From the NCBI GenBank assembly GCA_044226485.1, contig JBGAGY010000007.1:1-64000 (forward strand): a DNA stretch of 64,000 nucleotides, in the 5' to 3' direction. Below are positions 42,854-50,805 of this stretch, piece by piece. The position numbers were made by a program, and so were the translations under genes. A model generated the notes under the pieces. The model worked only from the letters and a program-made list of their open reading frames with translations, was not told the origin of the DNA and made no database searches. Position 1 is the first letter of the stretch; every line of letters starts with the position of its first letter. This stretch comes from UBA6663 sp044226485. GTDB lineage: Bacteria > Chloroflexota > Anaerolineae > Anaerolineales > UBA6663.

Positions 42854-44179
42854 TTACTCCCTCCGAACTCCCGCCAGCACCTCCGCCAGCGTCGGGTGCC
42901 CGATCTCCTGAAGATCGTAGCGAACGCGTTGGGCCGGGCGATCGATCTTGAGGACGCGGCGCAGGTCGATCGGCGTGCCGACCAGCACCAGATCGGCCGG
43001 CGTCGCGCGGATCGTGGCTTCGAGTTCCTGCACCTGTGCCGGGCCGTAGCCCATCGCAGGCAGGACGGCGCCAGTGGTCGGGTATTTGCGATATGTGTCG
43101 GCGATCGTGCCTACCGCGTACGGGCGCGGGTCGACGATCTCGGCCGCGCCGAAACGGCGCGCCGCCATCCAGCCTGCGCCGTAGGCCATCTCGCCGTGCG
43201 TCAGCGTGGGTCCATCCTCGATGACGAGCACGCGCTTGCCGTGGATCGCGGCCGGGTCGTCGACAGTGATCGGTGAGGCGGCTTCGATGACGACCGCCCG
43301 CGGATTCAGTTGCTCGAGCGAGCGCCGCACCTGAAAGACGCCTTCGCGATCGGCGGTGTCGACCTTGTTGATCACGATCACGTCGGCCATGCGTACGTTG
43401 GCCTCGCCCGGATGGTAGAGCGCCTCGTGGCCGGGTCGATGCGGGTCGACCACCACGATATGCAGGTCGCTCTTGAAGAAGGGCAGGTCGTTATTCCCGC
43501 CATCCCACAACACGACGTCGGCCTCGGCTTCCGCCATGGCCAGGACGCGCGCATAGTCGACGCCGGCGAAGACGACGATGCCCTTGTCGATGTGCGGCTC
43601 GTATTCCTCGCGCTCTTCGATCGTGCACTCGTACTCGTCAAGGTCGTCGTAATCGCCGAAGCGCTGCGCGGTCTGCGCGACGAGGTTGCCGTACGGCATC
43701 GGATGGCGCACGGCGGCCACACGTAGACCCTGAGCCTGGAGCGCCGCGGCCACGGCCCGCGTCGTCTGCGATTTGCCCGCGCCCGTGCGCACCGCCCCGA
43801 TCGAGACCACGGGTTTGCTCGACTTGAGTTGCGTCGCCGCAGGCCCGAGCAGGCGGAAGTCAGCGCCGGCTGTGAGCACGCGCGAGGCCTGGTGCATCAC
43901 GAAGACGTGCTGCACGTCGCTGTACGAGAAGACCACCTCGTCGACGTGTTCGTCGCGAATGAGGCGCTCGAGTTCGCTCTCGGCGTAGATCGGGATGCCG
44001 CTCGGATACAGCGGCCCGGCGAGTTCAGGCGGGTAGACCCGGCCGTCGATGTTCGGGATCTGGGTCGCCGTAAAGGCCACCACGCGCTGCGACGGATCGC
44101 TGCGGAAGACGGTGTTGAAATTGTGGAAATCGCGCCCGGCGGCGCCCATGATCAACACGCGCTTGAGGGTTTCGGACAT
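42854..44179 (-). CDS. COG2403 GTPase-like protein (cyclic 2,3-diphosphoglycerate synthetase family)
   Basis: A 441-residue protein. AGGAGG 9 nt upstream fixes the start at 44179. Residues 1-125 form a Rossmann-like domain (RVLIMGAAGRDFHNFN). Residues 130-330 form a P-loop domain with Walker A VRTGAGKSQTTRA, a VLWDGGNNDLPFF block and the guanine-type NKVD motif. The layout fits the family named for archaeal cyclic 2,3-diphosphoglycerate synthetase. In bacteria the role is not established, and I would not assume that product here. It is convergent with the phosphoribosyltransferase gene. Confidence 0.85.
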   Translation of the reverse strand: MSETLKRVLIMGAAGRDFHNFNTVFRSDPSQRVVAFTATQIPNIDGRVYPPELAGPLYPSGIPIYAESELERLIRDEHVDEVVFSYSDVQHVFVMHQASRVLTAGADFRLLGPAATQLKSSKPVVSIGAVRTGAGKSQTTRAVAAALQAQGLRVAAVRHPMPYGNLVAQTAQRFGDYDDLDEYECTIEEREEYEPHIDKGIVVFAGVDYARVLAMAEAEADVVLWDGGNNDLPFFKSDLHIVVVDPHRPGHEALYHPGEANVRMADVIVINKVDTADREGVFQVRRSLEQLNPRAVVIEAASPITVDDPAAIHGKRVLVIEDGPTLTHGEMAYGAGWMAARRFGAAEIVDPRPYAVGTIADTYRKYPTTGAVLPAMGYGPAQVQELEATIRATPADLVLVGTPIDLRRVLKIDRPAQRVRYDLQEIGHPTLAEVLAGVRRE

Positions 44180-44453
44180 ACCGTGGATCCTCCTGAAGGT
44201 CGGTCGGCTCACGTTGAGTAAGCTGAGCCACCGTGAGATGGCCTCATCATGGCCCATTTTGGTGATCGCACCAGTGACTTTTCACAGGTGGGCAGAGGAG
44301 GGCTGACAGGTCGAGGTTTTCATAAGGAAGCGCGTGGCTGGCCCGAGAGCCCTCTGGAGTAGGGGAATTGATCGATGCGGCCGGAGTGCAACCTCTCTAT
44401 CATGGAGGCGAAAGGCTGGCCTTTTGATCAATCAATCCCACGGAGTTGCCCTG

Positions 44454-45464
44454 ATGACGAAAAGACTCAAGGGTCTGATGATCGCGTTCGTCATGGCGGT
44501 GGGGCTGGCGCGGCCGGCGGGACTCAGCGCCGCGCAGGGCGCGTCTCGGACCTATCTTCCTTTACTGGCGCGCACAAGCGCCTCGCTCTCGGCGATCGCG
44601 CATGGTCGCGATGTGACGCGCGCCAAGGTCGGGCCAGAAGCACTGGGCATCACGGCCTACGCGACGACGTACACGGGCGGCGAAGTTCGTGACAATGAAA
44701 GCTACCCCTTCGTCAAACTCATCAACGGCCCGGCGACTTACGACGGGTACACCGTGTCGGTGCCGCACCTGTTGATCGATGGGCACGCAATCGACGGCGG
44801 CCTCGACTTCTACACGACGCGGGCCGTCGTTATCCGTGGAAGTCGGATCCGCTCGAACACCGGCGGCTATTGGGCCGTACACTTTCGCGGCCAGCAGGCG
44901 CTGGTGCTCTACAGTTCAGTCGGTTCCGCGACGATCGCCGGAGCGCCGAACGACCCGACCCACCAGATCGGCGACGTCTTCAGCGGAGAGACTCACGACG
45001 CCGTGTTCTACCGAAACTACCTGTCGATGGCGTGCAATGCCTTCGAACTCGGCGGCTCGAACGTGCAGATCATCGAGAACCTGATGGACGACTTCGTCTA
45101 TTACACCGACGCGCATCTCGACGGAGTCCAGGTCGGCGGCGGCGATAGCGGCTATCGCATCCTGCGCAACAAGATCCTTCTCGACGCTGACCAGACCGGC
45201 GCGATCTCGTTGTTTCAAGACTGGGGCGTGAACACCGACTTCGTGATCGACTCGAACTACCTGGCCGGAGGCGGCTACACCTTCTATGGAGGTGCAGGCT
45301 CGTTCGGCCACTCGACGAGCATCGTCTTCACGAACAACGTCTTTGGCCGCGACTTCTGGCCCGAGTCCGGCTATTGGGGGCCGGTCGCCTATTGGGACGG
45401 AGGGGTGGGCAACGTCTGGTCAAACAATCGCTTCGACAACGGCGACCTCATCCCCGAACCGTAG
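44454..45464 (+). CDS. Secreted right-handed beta-helix protein
   Basis: A 336-residue protein starting at the ATG at 44454, with GGAG 8 nt upstream. A signal peptide ends near residue 27 (LSAAQG). A YLPLLA motif follows. Residues 60-330 show the short repeated strands of a parallel beta-helix (VVIRGSRIRSNTGG, NVQIIENLMDD, YRILRNKILLD, FVIDSNYLAG, IVFTNNVFG), as in pectate-lyase-like or glycan-binding surface proteins. No catalytic triad can be assigned, so polysaccharide lyase, hydrolase or binding roles are all open. Confidence 0.82.
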   Translation: MTKRLKGLMIAFVMAVGLARPAGLSAAQGASRTYLPLLARTSASLSAIAHGRDVTRAKVGPEALGITAYATTYTGGEVRDNESYPFVKLINGPATYDGYTVSVPHLLIDGHAIDGGLDFYTTRAVVIRGSRIRSNTGGYWAVHFRGQQALVLYSSVGSATIAGAPNDPTHQIGDVFSGETHDAVFYRNYLSMACNAFELGGSNVQIIENLMDDFVYYTDAHLDGVQVGGGDSGYRILRNKILLDADQTGAISLFQDWGVNTDFVIDSNYLAGGGYTFYGGAGSFGHSTSIVFTNNVFGRDFWPESGYWGPVAYWDGGVGNVWSNNRFDNGDLIPEP

Positions 45465-45512
45465 CGCCGGCAGCGGACGCTGTCAGACCGACCCTTCGGG
45501 CTTCTTCATCGG

Positions 45513-45551
45513 GCCGCGCGTCTTCAACTGATGTGGCAGAAGACGCGCGGC
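45513..45551. terminator. 13-bp hairpin between convergent genes
   Basis: GCCGCGCGTCTTC (45513-45525) and GAAGACGCGCGGC (45539-45551) pair perfectly around a 13-nt loop. The element lies between the stops at 45464 and 45562. It lacks a T-tract. Confidence 0.6.
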
Positions 45552-45561
45552 GCGCCGATGG

Positions 45562-46434
45562 TCAGAGGCACTCGCCGAAATCGCAGCGTCCGTTGCCATT
45601 CGCGTCCGTGTACTTCCGGCAACGGCCCGGGTAACTGCAACCGCGCTGGCATCGCACGGCGCAGGTTGTCGACGCCGAGCCTGAGGCGGATGCGGCCTCA
45701 ATCGTCGCGGTCGGCGCCGTCGTTACAGTGGCGATTGGTGCGGCCGTGGCCGTCGTCTCAGTGGACGGGGACTCTGTCACTGTCGTTGCCTTCGCCGCGG
45801 AAAGGGTCACGTTGTTGGCGCTCGTTTGAGTTGTCTCCGTATTCACTGAGCTGGCCTGGGCCAGACCCATGCCATACCGATTCTGGAGCGCCGACGTTCC
45901 GGCCGCCAGGGCGGCCACGCCCAGCGTCCCCATCAACGCCAGGAAATCGCGTCGCGTCGGCCCCGTCTGGCGAACGGGCGCTGTGGCAGCCACCCGGGCG
46001 ACGGGTCGTGGGCGGAGCGCCTGCACGAACCAGCGCCAATGAGTGGCCACCTTCACGACCACCAGGGCCAGGGTCGTGACTGAGCCGACCACATGGAGAT
46101 TGATCCAGAGGGTCAATGCCTCTTCCGGCAGCCCTACCCAGGTCGAGATCAACAGCCCGGTGCCGATGATGATCGCGAAGGCGCCCGCCAAAGCGGCATC
46201 GAGCAACCAGAGCCATTGCCCCCGGCCCAGCGGTGCCTTCCACAGGCGCTTTGCCAGAGCACCGATCCAGCTTCGATGCAGCCAGGCGTGATAGCCGGCC
46301 AATGCCCCCAGCGCCGTGCCCAGGATCTGATGACCGTCGAGGCCGGTCCAGTCGGGCACAAAAGACACCAGAAACCCCGCCAGCAACACCAAAGCGGTCA
46401 TCGAACGGAGAAGTCGAGAGAGTGAGCCAGTCAT
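45562..46434 (-). CDS. Cytochrome-b-like membrane protein with internal Tat-like motif and Cys-rich tail
   Basis: A 290-residue protein. Three or four membrane helices fill residues 8-130. They carry His pairs suited to bis-His haem ligation (GYHAWLH near residue 47, NLHVVG and VATHWRW near 112-130), as in DUF4405-type cytochromes. An RRDFLALMGTLGVAALAAG segment near residue 160 looks exactly like a Tat signal but is internal. A Ser/Thr/Ala linker follows, then a tail with eight closely spaced residues of the C-x3-C-x3-C style (CAVRCQRGCSYPGRC) and DANGNGRCDFGEC. The tail may bind a metal centre or calcium. An electron-transfer role is inferred. Confidence 0.75.
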   Translation of the reverse strand: MTGSLSRLLRSMTALVLLAGFLVSFVPDWTGLDGHQILGTALGALAGYHAWLHRSWIGALAKRLWKAPLGRGQWLWLLDAALAGAFAIIIGTGLLISTWVGLPEEALTLWINLHVVGSVTTLALVVVKVATHWRWFVQALRPRPVARVAATAPVRQTGPTRRDFLALMGTLGVAALAAGTSALQNRYGMGLAQASSVNTETTQTSANNVTLSAAKATTVTESPSTETTATAAPIATVTTAPTATIEAASASGSASTTCAVRCQRGCSYPGRCRKYTDANGNGRCDFGECL

Positions 46435-47510
46435 GGTCGTTCATCCATTGCCGGCAATGTAGTTGGGCCGGGCTCAGAACCCGTGCAGATCTTCTTGGGC
46501 CTTGATTTAGGACGAACCCGACACTGCCGGTCGACATTCCTGACAAGAGACTGCAGCGGCAACGGCGATAAGTCGATGCAGGGCATATGCAAACGGTCAG
46601 GAATTGGGTGCCGGCCAAGCAGGCCATGTGGGATCAGATCCCCACCGAACGCTTCCACGCAGCCACATCGGGAGAACACCGATCGTCGTGCTGATCGACT
46701 CGAGCCTACCGCGCGACGCAGTCCCGCAACGGCCAGGCGGTCACTGGTCTGACCGGTTGGAGCCGATGCGTGAGATCGTCTCTTCGGAGGGCGCCATCGT
46801 TCTCGAGGTGCTCGTTTGCTGGAGTGCGAAAGGCCGATCTGCATTTGCCGCAGGGCCGTTCTCCACTATCATGTAAGGGCAATCGCATGCCCAGTTGGCG
46901 CACATTAGGGCGTGCTTGGCCGGCTTCGCCGAGATCTTGGCGTCGAGCAAGATGCGCGGCCACCGCTGCCAGGCTGCTCTTGCCAGCTACGACAACGCTG
47001 AGCAACGCGGCACCAGGGTTGTCTATCACGCACTTCGGGCCAGATGGGTTCGAGGCGCGCGACCCATAGGCGGCCACAGATGCGGTTCTGCCGCTTAGCG
47101 TATGGGGGTAGAACCCCCAAAACCGAAGATCCACGGCCCATCAAGCGGAGTTTTTGGGTTGCCAGCCCGTTCGTCCGATTGCCCCGGACCGCCCCGGCTT
47201 TTGTGGCGCCGGTTTGTCCAGTACCGTGGCACCATAGAGACAGCCATGACCAAATGTTATAACTTTGGAAGACTCGTGGTTTGGAAACGTGGTGGGCCGT
47301 CACCGGACCTGTCCGCCGCAGCACAGGCTGCGATACTCTTATTCTTTGATCCAGACTCAGGTTTCGGCAGAAGAGACCTCCCGGCCAACACGTATACGCC
47401 AGGGGAGGTGACAGACTTCCAGGCCCAGAGATGACGAGCCGAGGCAACCGGGTGGACGTCTTGGAGAATGTGAGCCTGACTGCCCTGACCGATTCGGTCA
47501 CGAATCGACC
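46435..47510. other. 1.08-kb stretch without a convincing gene
   Basis: Short frames exist on both strands, but none has a start signal, a recognisable motif or a natural amino-acid composition. A small TGGGGGT/ACCCCCA hairpin lies at 47103-47119 without a T-tract. An AT-richer patch (TTATAACTTT near 47257) could hold a promoter for the downstream GT4, with a leader of over 200 nt. The stretch may be a decayed gene or an unrecognised RNA; I cannot tell. Confidence 0.5.
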
Positions 47511-48914
47511 ATGCGAATTCTGATTGCCACGCACTTCTATCCTCCCAATCACGTCGGCGGCACTGAGGTGCTGACGCGAAGCCTGGCCCGATCCTTGAGT
47601 GAGGCGGGTCATCAGGTGCAGATCGTGTGCGCCGAGGATTGGGCAAGCGCGTTGGACTACAGGATCGTCGAGACCGACGATCTCATCGACGACGTTCCCG
47701 TGCGGCGCTTTCGCTTCAATTGGACCAAGGCGCCCGACGTCTTCCGCTACCTGTACGACAACCCCGAAGTGGCCGATCACTTCGGTCAGTTGATCGACTC
47801 CTTCAAGCCCGACCTCGTGCACGTCACGTCGTGCTATACGCTCTCCGCCAGCATCCTCAACGTGGCGCGTCTCCGCGGCTTGCCGATCGTGCTCTCGGCG
47901 ACCGACTTCTGGTTCCTGTGTGCTCGCAACACGCTGGTCCGCAGCGATGACTCGCTTTGCGATGGACCCGAAAGCCCCTGGCTGTGCGCGCGCTGTATGG
48001 CGTCTCAAGCCAAGGTGTATCGCTGGCCGCGCCGGCTGTTTCCCGAATCCATGGTCAAGCTATTTCTAAACAGCATCAGCCGGCTCAGTTGGTTCTCCAA
48101 CCAGCCTGGGCTTCGCGGCTTCACGGGTGATTGGGAGACGCGCCTGCGTTACATGGAGACGGCGCGATCCCTCGTTGATTACACCGTGACTGCGTCGGAT
48201 CAACTCCGCGACTTGTTCATCTCGTACGGCATGTCGTCGGATCGGATCATCCAGCTATCGTACGGCCTCGACACATCCTGGGCCGAAGGCCACCGCGTCA
48301 AAACTCAGTCTGACAAACTGCGCATTGGCTTCATCGGCCAGATCCTTCCGGCCAAGGGCCCTGACTTGCTGCTCAAGGCCGTCGCGCATCTCCCACGTGA
48401 GTCTCGCATCGAGGTGAAGATCTACGGTGACCTCAGCAAGTCGCCGCACTACGGCGAAACCCTCAAGCAACTCGCAGCGGGCGATCCTCGCATCACGTTC
48501 CCGGGCACCTTCGAAAACGAGTTGATGGGCCGTGTCCTGTCCGAGATCGACGTCCTGGCGGTCCCCTCGACGTGGTTCGACTTCCCGCTCGTCATCCCGT
48601 CGGCGTTCGCGACGGGCACGCCGGTGTTGACCACCGACCTCCCCGGCATGAACGAACTCGTGAGCGACGGTCGCAGCGGCCTCCTGTTCAATCGCCACGA
48701 CTGGCAGGGGCTCGCCGCCGCCATCAAACGCCTGATCGACGAGCCGGATCTGTTGCCGCGCCTGCGTACCGGTGTTCCGAGAGTCAAAACCGTTCAGGAG
48801 ATGACGGCCGAATACCTGAACATCTACACGGCTCTTCTCGCTGGCAGCCTGCCGACCCACTTCGCCGAGCCGACAACCGACTCAAGCCTGAGCATCCAGC
48901 CGCCTCAGCCCTGA
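47511..48914 (+). CDS. Family 4 glycosyltransferase
   Basis: A 467-residue GT-B protein. It begins MRILIATHFYPPNHVGGTEV. An LSATDFWFLC segment with nearby Cys pairs (CDGP, CARC) is typical of one GT4 group that carries a small Cys-rich insert after the first domain. The donor domain has FIGQILPAKGPDLLL and VPSTWFDFPLVIPSAFATGTPVL. It stands apart from the main polysaccharide region and has no operon partner; the 1.1-kb empty stretch precedes it and the metal regulon follows. Confidence 0.9.
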   Translation: MRILIATHFYPPNHVGGTEVLTRSLARSLSEAGHQVQIVCAEDWASALDYRIVETDDLIDDVPVRRFRFNWTKAPDVFRYLYDNPEVADHFGQLIDSFKPDLVHVTSCYTLSASILNVARLRGLPIVLSATDFWFLCARNTLVRSDDSLCDGPESPWLCARCMASQAKVYRWPRRLFPESMVKLFLNSISRLSWFSNQPGLRGFTGDWETRLRYMETARSLVDYTVTASDQLRDLFISYGMSSDRIIQLSYGLDTSWAEGHRVKTQSDKLRIGFIGQILPAKGPDLLLKAVAHLPRESRIEVKIYGDLSKSPHYGETLKQLAAGDPRITFPGTFENELMGRVLSEIDVLAVPSTWFDFPLVIPSAFATGTPVLTTDLPGMNELVSDGRSGLLFNRHDWQGLAAAIKRLIDEPDLLPRLRTGVPRVKTVQEMTAEYLNIYTALLAGSLPTHFAEPTTDSSLSIQPPQP

Positions 48915-49003
48915 TCGTCCCGTCGTTTGCATCTCCACCCCTGATCCACGTCTTGCCAACTGAATGCTCGCAACTCGGAGTGGGGGATTCCCAGTCGCGG
49001 CGA

Positions 49004-49009
49004 TACACT
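49004..49009 (+). promoter_or_regulatory. -10-like element of the metal regulon
   Basis: TACACT, 10 nt before the DtxR-like operator and 46 nt before the ATG at 49056. The -35 region is poor. Confidence 0.4.
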
Positions 49010-49019
49010 CCTTTCGCAA

Positions 49020-49046
49020 TTAGGCTTGGCTAAATTCGAATTTAGG
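49020..49046 (+). promoter_or_regulatory. DtxR/IdeR-like operator at the head of the metal regulon
   Basis: TTAGGCTTGGCTAAATTCG (49020-49038) agrees with the IdeR/DtxR consensus TTAGGTTAGGCTAACCTAA at 13 of 19 positions. It overlaps a 16-bp perfect palindrome, CTAAATTCGAATTTAG (49030-49045). The site spans the predicted transcription start and the Shine-Dalgarno AGGA (49044-49047), so bound repressor would block the operon, including its own gene. Confidence 0.6.
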
Positions 49047-49055
49047 AATCCAGAA

Positions 49056-49754
49056 ATGCTGTCGCGAGCGGAAGAGGACTATCTCAAGGCCATCCTCGAG
49101 CTAGACGAGGAGCATCGAACGGTGACCACTTCGATGCTGGCAGCTCGAATGAAGGTGCGGCCGGCTTCCGCCACGGGCATGGTTCAGAAGCTCGCCCGGC
49201 AACACCCGGGTTGTGTGACCTACGTCAGCCATCGTGGCGTCGGACTCACGCCGGCTGGTCGGAGGATCGCGCTTGAGGTGATCAGACACCACCGCCTGAT
49301 CGAGTTGTATCTGGCCGAGGCGCTCGGCTTCGAGTGGGATCGTGTGGACGCCGAGGCAGAGGTGCTCGAACACGTCATTTCAGAAGCATTCGAAGACCGC
49401 ATCGCAGCGCTTCTGGGGGATCCCGAAACCGACCCTCACGGCGACCCGATCCCGCGCAAAGACGGCTCATTGGCGCCGACCAGCCGGTTGTCCCTGACAG
49501 CCATCTCCCCCGGCGAAGCTGTGCGCGTCACGCGTGTGCGTGACGACGACCCGGCGCTGCTTCGTTACCTGACGGAGCGCGGCATCCGACTCAGATCGAG
49601 ACTCACCGTGCTTGACAAAGCGCCGTTCGATGGCCCGCTGACCTGCCGCATCAACGGGTCGTCGGAGCATCCGCCGGCGTTCCACACCTGCGCACTCGGG
49701 CGCGGCGCCACAGACAATATCTTCGTCGAACTGGACGAACAGACAAGGCCCTGA
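49056..49754 (+). CDS. DtxR/MntR-family metal-dependent repressor
   Basis: A 232-residue protein. The ATG at 49056 is preferred over an upstream TTG because AGGA lies 8 nt before it and the family motif LSRAEEDYLKAILEL starts at once; the TTG would put the operator inside the gene. Residues 1-65 form the winged helix (MKVRPASATGMVQKLARQ). Residues 70-135 form the dimerisation and metal-binding domain (HHRLIELYLAEALGFEWDRV, EAEVLEHVIS). Residues 150-232 are the FeoA/SH3-like domain. It binds Fe(II) or Mn(II) and represses uptake genes. It heads an operon with the multicopper oxidase (3-nt gap) and ZIP transporter genes. Confidence 0.92.
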   Translation: MLSRAEEDYLKAILELDEEHRTVTTSMLAARMKVRPASATGMVQKLARQHPGCVTYVSHRGVGLTPAGRRIALEVIRHHRLIELYLAEALGFEWDRVDAEAEVLEHVISEAFEDRIAALLGDPETDPHGDPIPRKDGSLAPTSRLSLTAISPGEAVRVTRVRDDDPALLRYLTERGIRLRSRLTVLDKAPFDGPLTCRINGSSEHPPAFHTCALGRGATDNIFVELDEQTRP

Positions 49755-49757
49755 GCA

Positions 49758-50804
49758 ATGACGACTCCTTCATTCAACAGACGGCGCTTCCTGAAAGCTG
49801 GAGCGCTGGGCACGCTTGGCCTGGCCGCTGGCGCCGCGGCGCTGACGCAGCGGGCGAACACACAGGCCCAGAGCGACGATCCGCCGGTCGACGACTACGT
49901 ACCGGTCAGCCACGATGGCCATGACGGCATCGCCATGCCGGGCTTCGTCGGAGAGGTGAACCATGACGCCAATGGGTTCAACCCCACCGACGTGCTCACC
50001 GACTTCAATTGGGGAGACCGCGTGAGTCAGTCGGAGGACGGCCGCACCCTGCGCGAGTGGGATCTGTTCGCGTCGGACAAGGAGGTCGAGGTCGCGCCCG
50101 GGATCCTCTTTCCGGCCTGGACGTACAACGGTCGGATCCCGGGGCCCACGCTTCGCGCCATCGAGGGAGATCGGTTGCGCATCAACTTCGTCAACGCCAG
50201 CGCTCATCCGCATACGATCCACTTTCACGGCATCCACCCGGGCAACATGGACGGTGTTTACGAGGTCGTGGCCCCGGGCGGCCGCTTCATGTACGAGTTC
50301 GACGCTGAGCCCTTCGGTGTTCATCTCTACCACTGTCATGTGATGCCGCTGGCCAAGCACATCGCCAAGGGGCTGTACGGGGCGTTCATCATCGACCCCG
50401 CCCAAGGCTGGGCGACAGCCGATCGCGAAATGGTGATGGTGATGTCCGGCAATGATGTCGACTTCGATGGTGTCAACGACTTCTATAACGTCAACTTCAT
50501 CCCGTTTCACTACGACAGGCATCCGATCAAGATCAAGACGAACGAGTTGGTGCGGGTCTTCCTCGTGAACGTGCTCGAGTATGACCTGATCAACTCGTTT
50601 CATTTGCACGCTACATTCTTCGACTGGTATCCGACCGGAACCAGCCTGAAGGCGAGTGAACTGACCGACACGCTCATCCTGGGTCAGGCCCAGCGTGGCA
50701 TGCTCGAGTTTCGTTACAAGCACCCGGGCAAGTACATGTTCCACGCGCACGTGACCGAGTTCGCTGAACTCGGCTGGACCGGCGTGTTCGAAGTGGAGGC
50801 CTGA
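49758..50804 (+). CDS. Tat-exported two-domain multicopper oxidase
   Basis: A 348-residue protein. A Tat signal (RRRFLKAGALGTLGL) covers residues 5-35. Two cupredoxin domains follow. Copper-ligand clusters are HTIHFHG (near 155), LYHCHVMPLAKH (near 195), SFHLHATFF (near 280) and FHAHVTEF (near 330). The Cys-His type 1 site has a long loop, and Leu stands where the axial Met often is. The length and spacing place it nearer to two-domain laccase/nitrite-reductase-like enzymes than to three-domain laccases. In an operon with a DtxR regulator and a ZIP transporter, oxidation of Fe(II) or Mn(II) outside the membrane before uptake or detoxification is plausible (inference). Confidence 0.88.
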   Translation: MTTPSFNRRRFLKAGALGTLGLAAGAAALTQRANTQAQSDDPPVDDYVPVSHDGHDGIAMPGFVGEVNHDANGFNPTDVLTDFNWGDRVSQSEDGRTLREWDLFASDKEVEVAPGILFPAWTYNGRIPGPTLRAIEGDRLRINFVNASAHPHTIHFHGIHPGNMDGVYEVVAPGGRFMYEFDAEPFGVHLYHCHVMPLAKHIAKGLYGAFIIDPAQGWATADREMVMVMSGNDVDFDGVNDFYNVNFIPFHYDRHPIKIKTNELVRVFLVNVLEYDLINSFHLHATFFDWYPTGTSLKASELTDTLILGQAQRGMLEFRYKHPGKYMFHAHVTEFAELGWTGVFEVEA

Positions 50805-50805
50805 C

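Noticed and set aside
47034..47055. GGTTCGAGG next to a TGGGT/ACCCA pair, resembling a tRNA T-arm
   Set aside because: The loop between the paired bases is too long for a T-arm, and no acceptor, D or anticodon arm can be drawn.
47103..47119. TGGGGGT/ACCCCCA hairpin as a terminator
   Set aside because: A 7-bp stem without a T-tract on either strand, and no gene end nearby.
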